Part shown: positions 61,401 through 64,000 of the stretch, one piece after another
How positions within the stretch are numbered: the first letter of the stretch is position 1
Layout: every line of letters starts with the position of its first letter
Assembly: GCA_902825855.1 (NCBI GenBank)
Contig: CADECW010000007.1
Span: 33,529 to 97,528 of the forward strand
Length of the DNA: 64,000 nt
DNA from: an uncultured Rhodospirillales bacterium
GTDB lineage: Bacteria > Pseudomonadota > Alphaproteobacteria > Reyranellales > Reyranellaceae
Direction: 5' to 3'
The notes under the pieces: generated by a model
What the model was told of the DNA's origin: nothing
The model's input: only the letters and a program-made list of their open reading frames with translations
The model's database searches: none
Made by a program: the position numbers and the translations under genes

Positions 61401-62506
61401 CGGCGCTCGCCGCGCTGGTCGCGGTGCCGGCGGCGGCGCAGGACGTGCGACTGCCCGTGCTGGTGCCGCTCACCGGATTCGTGGCGCTGGAAGGAACCAG
61501 CCAGAGGAACGGCGCGCTGCTGGCAGCGAGCCAGCTCAAGGACGTGACGGTGAAGCCCGATGTGCTCGACACGCAGGCGACGCCGGAAGCAGCCGTCACG
61601 GCATGGGAGCGCGTCATGGGCGGCGCGCCGTCGCCTGCTGTCGTCGGGCCGATTCTCGGCACGCAGATGCTGGCCTTGCTGCCGCTGGCGCAGGAACGTG
61701 GCCTGCCGCTGCTCACGATCTCAGGGACGGCACGGCTGGGCGAGCTGGGCAACCCGTGGTTCTTCCGCTTCTTTCCCAGCGACGCCACTGTAAAGGTGGC
61801 GCACGCGCGCTACGTCGTGGAGAAGCTGTCGGCCAGGCGGCCGGCCGTGATCTACCAGAGCACGGCCTACGGCCAGTCGGGACGCGAGCAGCTCGCCAGG
61901 ACGCTCGCCGAGCTCGCGGCGCCGCCGGTGCTGGAAGAGAGCATCGCGCCCACGGTGAACGATCTTTCGCCGGCGCTGCTGCGCGCCAGGAACGCCAATG
62001 CCGACGTGATCGTGCTGCACCTCCATGCCGCTTCGACGGTGCTGGCCGTACGCCAGGCGCGCCAGCTGCTGCCCGACGTGCCGATCGTAGCGGGTTCGGC
62101 GATGCATCAGCCAGCGACGGCGGCGTTGCTTGAGCCCGCCGAGCTCAAGGGCGTTTGCGCAGAGACTGCAGCGTCGCCGATCTCGGCGACGTCGGGACCG
62201 ATGCGCGCTTTCCTGGATGCCTACCGCGCCGCCTACAAAAGCGAGCCGGATGCCTTCGCCGCCGCCCAGTTCGATGCCGTGGGCATGTTGGGTCAGGTCA
62301 TCGCCGAGCTGCGCAAGGCAGGCCAGCCGGTGACCGCCAAGGCCGTCCGCGACCGGCTGGCAAGCGACACTTATCACGGTGTCGTGACTACCTACCGCTC
62401 CGATGGAAAGGGCAACATGGCCCACGAGGCCGAGATCGTTTGCTACGACGGCACGGACCGTGTTCCCAGACCGGCCGCGCGCTACTCGATACCGCCACGC
62501 TCCTGA
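61376..62506 (+). CDS. ABC-type branched-chain amino-acid binding protein
   Basis: A 376-residue type I periplasmic binding protein (Peripla_BP_6/LivJ-like). The signal peptide covers about residues 1-21 (cleavage near AAA-Q). The mature start P-V-L-V-P-L-T-G-F and a late A-A-Q-F-D-A-V-G-M-L fit the family. No permease or ATPase follows. It starts inside the GGT-family gene, so translation is coupled and its ligand may be a product or substrate of that enzyme. Spacing to the next gene is about 50 bases. Confidence 0.82.
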   Translation: MGWRRSAVAALAALVAVPAAAQDVRLPVLVPLTGFVALEGTSQRNGALLAASQLKDVTVKPDVLDTQATPEAAVTAWERVMGGAPSPAVVGPILGTQMLALLPLAQERGLPLLTISGTARLGELGNPWFFRFFPSDATVKVAHARYVVEKLSARRPAVIYQSTAYGQSGREQLARTLAELAAPPVLEESIAPTVNDLSPALLRARNANADVIVLHLHAASTVLAVRQARQLLPDVPIVAGSAMHQPATAALLEPAELKGVCAETAASPISATSGPMRAFLDAYRAAYKSEPDAFAAAQFDAVGMLGQVIAELRKAGQPVTAKAVRDRLASDTYHGVVTTYRSDGKGNMAHEAEIVCYDGTDRVPRPAARYSIPPRS

Positions 62507-62557
62507 CTGCAACTTTTGGGCTATTCGGCGCTTTCTCTCCGGGCAAGGGAGCCGACC

Positions 62558-63568
62558 ATGCGTTCAGCCCACGTACTGGTAACCCATGTATTGGGCCTGT
62601 TGGTGGCACTCTGTGCAGGCATGCCCGCCGATGCCCGGGAATTCCGCTCCTCCGACATCTATCCCTTGGACTATCCGACGGCCCAGGCAATCGTCCAGGT
62701 CGACAGGCTGATGCGCGAGCGCAGCGGCGGCAAGCTCGGCATGACGGTGCTGGGCTACGACGATCGCGATTCGGAGAACCACACGGCGGCGCAGGTCCGC
62801 AACGGCCAGCTCGACATGGCGCGGATCAATCTCTCCGTATTGAGCAACATCTCACCGACGACGCCGGCGCTCGCCCTTCCCTATCTCTTCAAGTCGAAGG
62901 AACAGACGCGACGCGTCCTCGACGGGCCGATTGGCGAGGACATCCTCGCGAGCCTCGAAGCGCAGGGACTGATCGGGCTGTGCTTCTATGACGGCGGCCC
63001 GCGACATCTGTACGGCAAGAAGCCGATCCGCACCCCGGCCGACATGAATGGCCTGCGCGTGCGCGTGCAACAGGCCGACAGCTGGGCCGGCATGCTCCGT
63101 GCGGTCGGCGCAGATCCGGTCGTCGTGCCGAACGATCGCATCTACCTCGCCCTGCACTCCGCTGCGATCGACGCTTCGGAGCACAATTGGCCGTTCTACG
63201 TCTCGCAGCGCCACTATCAGGTCGCGCCCTACCTGAGCATCACCGGGCATTCGATGGCGCCGGCCGTCCTTGTGTTTTCAAAGCGTGTTTGGGACACGCT
63301 GAAGCCGGACGAACAGGCGATCATCCGCGGCGCCGCGAAGGAGTCGGTGCCCTTGATGCGCCGGCTGTGGGACGACTCTGAAACGGCAGGGCGGAGGACT
63401 GTCGAAGCGGCGGGCGGCGTCGTCGTGACCGATGTCGACAGGAAGGCCTTCGCCGACCGGCTCGTGCCGCTCCACGCGACGGTCATCGACAACGATCAGC
63501 TGCTCTCGCTGGTGCGCCGCATCCAGGCCCACGAGCCGGTCGAGCAGTCAGAACGGCCGAGGGACTGA
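62558..63568 (+). CDS. TRAP transporter solute-binding protein, DctP type
   Basis: A 336-residue DctP-family protein. A signal peptide covers about residues 1-26 (cleavage near ADA-R). Family markers include V-R-N-G-Q-L-D-M-A-R, R-V-R-V-Q-Q-A-D with the ligand-carboxylate arginine, and A-L-H-S-A-A-I-D-A-S-E. TRAP systems need small and large membrane subunits (DctQ, DctM); neither is in the remaining window. AAGGGAG supports ATG 62558. It is convergent with the gluconolactonase-like gene. Confidence 0.85.
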   Translation: MRSAHVLVTHVLGLLVALCAGMPADAREFRSSDIYPLDYPTAQAIVQVDRLMRERSGGKLGMTVLGYDDRDSENHTAAQVRNGQLDMARINLSVLSNISPTTPALALPYLFKSKEQTRRVLDGPIGEDILASLEAQGLIGLCFYDGGPRHLYGKKPIRTPADMNGLRVRVQQADSWAGMLRAVGADPVVVPNDRIYLALHSAAIDASEHNWPFYVSQRHYQVAPYLSITGHSMAPAVLVFSKRVWDTLKPDEQAIIRGAAKESVPLMRRLWDDSETAGRRTVEAAGGVVVTDVDRKAFADRLVPLHATVIDNDQLLSLVRRIQAHEPVEQSERPRD

Positions 63569-63570
63569 GG

Positions 63571-64000
63571 TCAGCCGCTCAGCCGAACGCGCGCGACCGG
63601 CAGGGCGAGACCGGCGACGTCGACGCGCAAGCGGAAGATGCTGCCGCAATTGTCATGCGGGCCGCCGCGCGAGCCGGTGACGATGTAAAGGTCGCGCAGA
63701 TCGTCACCTCCGAAGCAGAGGCTCGTGACCATCGGCAATGGGACCGCGATGTCCTGTCGATGGCTGCCGTCGGCATTGAAAACGGCAACGCGGCCGCCAT
63801 GGGCATCGGCAACCCAGACCGAACCGTCGCTCGCGACCTTCAGCCCATCCGGCACGCCCGCCTCGCCCAGCGACGCGAACTGGCGCCATGGGCCGACCGA
63901 CCCGTCCGCCGCGACGTCGTAGACGCGGACGAGAGGCGCGCGCGCATCGCTGTGATAGAGCCGCTTGCCGTCGGGCGAGACGCCCAGGCCGTTGGTCAGC
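63571..64000 (-). CDS. SMP-30/gluconolactonase-like protein, C-terminal part
   Basis: The gene enters from the right edge; only its last 142 or so codons are present. They encode beta-propeller blades with the SMP-30/gluconolactonase pattern: N-G-L-G-V-S-P-D-G-K-R-L-Y near the cut, P-D-G-L-K-V-A-S-D-G-S-V-W-V-A, and F-G-G-D-D-L-R-D-L-Y. Metal-binding N and D of the family fit these blades. It would hydrolyse a sugar lactone. It is convergent with the DctP gene, separated by two bases. Confidence 0.82.
   Translation of the reverse strand, partial: LTNGLGVSPDGKRLYHSDARAPLVRVYDVAADGSVGPWRQFASLGEAGVPDGLKVASDGSVWVADAHGGRVAVFNADGSHRQDIAVPLPMVTSLCFGGDDLRDLYIVTGSRGGPHDNCGSIFRLRVDVAGLALPVARVRLSG

Noticed and set aside
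1..64000. CRISPR arrays, tRNA or rRNA genes, prophage or transposase genes
   Set aside because: No regularly spaced repeats, no cloverleaf with CCA context, and no integrase, transposase or phage structural proteins were seen. A computed tRNA scan could still find one that reading by eye missed.

Overview
The window is GC-rich DNA with densely packed genes, mostly in short operons. It looks like the chromosome of a free-living alphaproteobacterium. Evidence for this: hisZ next to purA, a DksA of the alphaproteobacterial kind that lacks the full zinc-finger cysteines, an EipB (DUF1849) envelope protein, DUF3553, an EpsC-type serine acetyltransferase, and a DUF3141/phosphotransacylase/kinase/FabI operon. 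Many solute-binding proteins, a phytanoyl-CoA-type dioxygenase, hydantoinases and sulfatase suggest a soil or water heterotroph, perhaps near Reyranella or Rhodospirillales. That placement is an impression, not a result. I see no tRNA, rRNA, CRISPR, integrase, transposase or prophage.

Layout. 1-4031: leftward acyl-phosphate operon (DUF3141 alpha/beta-hydrolase, phosphate acyltransferase, FabI-like reductase, ackA). 4120-6918: outer-membrane barrel plus VIT-like membrane protein, divergent from a Ca2+/H+ antiporter. 7.2-20.4 kb: an accessory-looking stretch of mostly single genes: sulfatase, molybdopterin oxidoreductase, methyltransferase, thioredoxin-fold protein, SDR, an AhpD/CMD-family gene with an in-frame UGA, an MFS carrier, a zinc-ribbon protein, an HMCES/YedK protein, a lone ABC permease and a lipoprotein. 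20.5-23.4 kb: serA-serC with a structured leader. 23.4-27.8 kb: GT2, methyltransferase, cupin, membrane glycosyltransferase and HAD hydrolase. 28-32.2 kb: epsC, hisZ, a small conserved protein and purA with a terminator-bearing leader. 32.2-43.1 kb: Tat-exported protein, dioxygenase/solute-binding protein/kinase operon, a benzoylformate-decarboxylase-like enzyme and hyuAB. 43.1-45.1 kb: small envelope and stress proteins, then dksA. 45.3-47.1 kb: a bufferin-type copper-peptide operon (bufA-bufB-bufC). 47.2-50.5 kb: DUF3553, mobA, a hydratase, pdeM and eipB. 50.6-55.4 kb: a lipid-modification operon (FAD oxidoreductase, DUF1365, Cfa, MFS). 55.4-59.7 kb: ECF sigma factor, anti-sigma-like protein, periplasmic sensor, DUF1800 and DUF1501. 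59.8-64 kb: gamma-glutamyltransferase-like enzyme, two solute-binding proteins and a gluconolactonase-like gene cut by the right edge.

The most interesting signal is at 15783-16331 on the minus strand. One reading frame for a carboxymuconolactone decarboxylase/AhpD-family protein is interrupted by a single TGA exactly where the second cysteine of the redox CxxC motif belongs (C-P-F-TGA). A 7-bp hairpin begins 11 nt after the TGA and has a G as the second base of its 5-nt loop, which fits the published bacterial SECIS description. I read it as a selenoprotein gene (CxxU), not a pseudogene. Other regulatory structures worth attention are the serC leader, the purA leader with an intrinsic terminator just before the start codon, and a perfect 13-bp hairpin that buries the ribosome-binding site of a solute-binding-protein gene.
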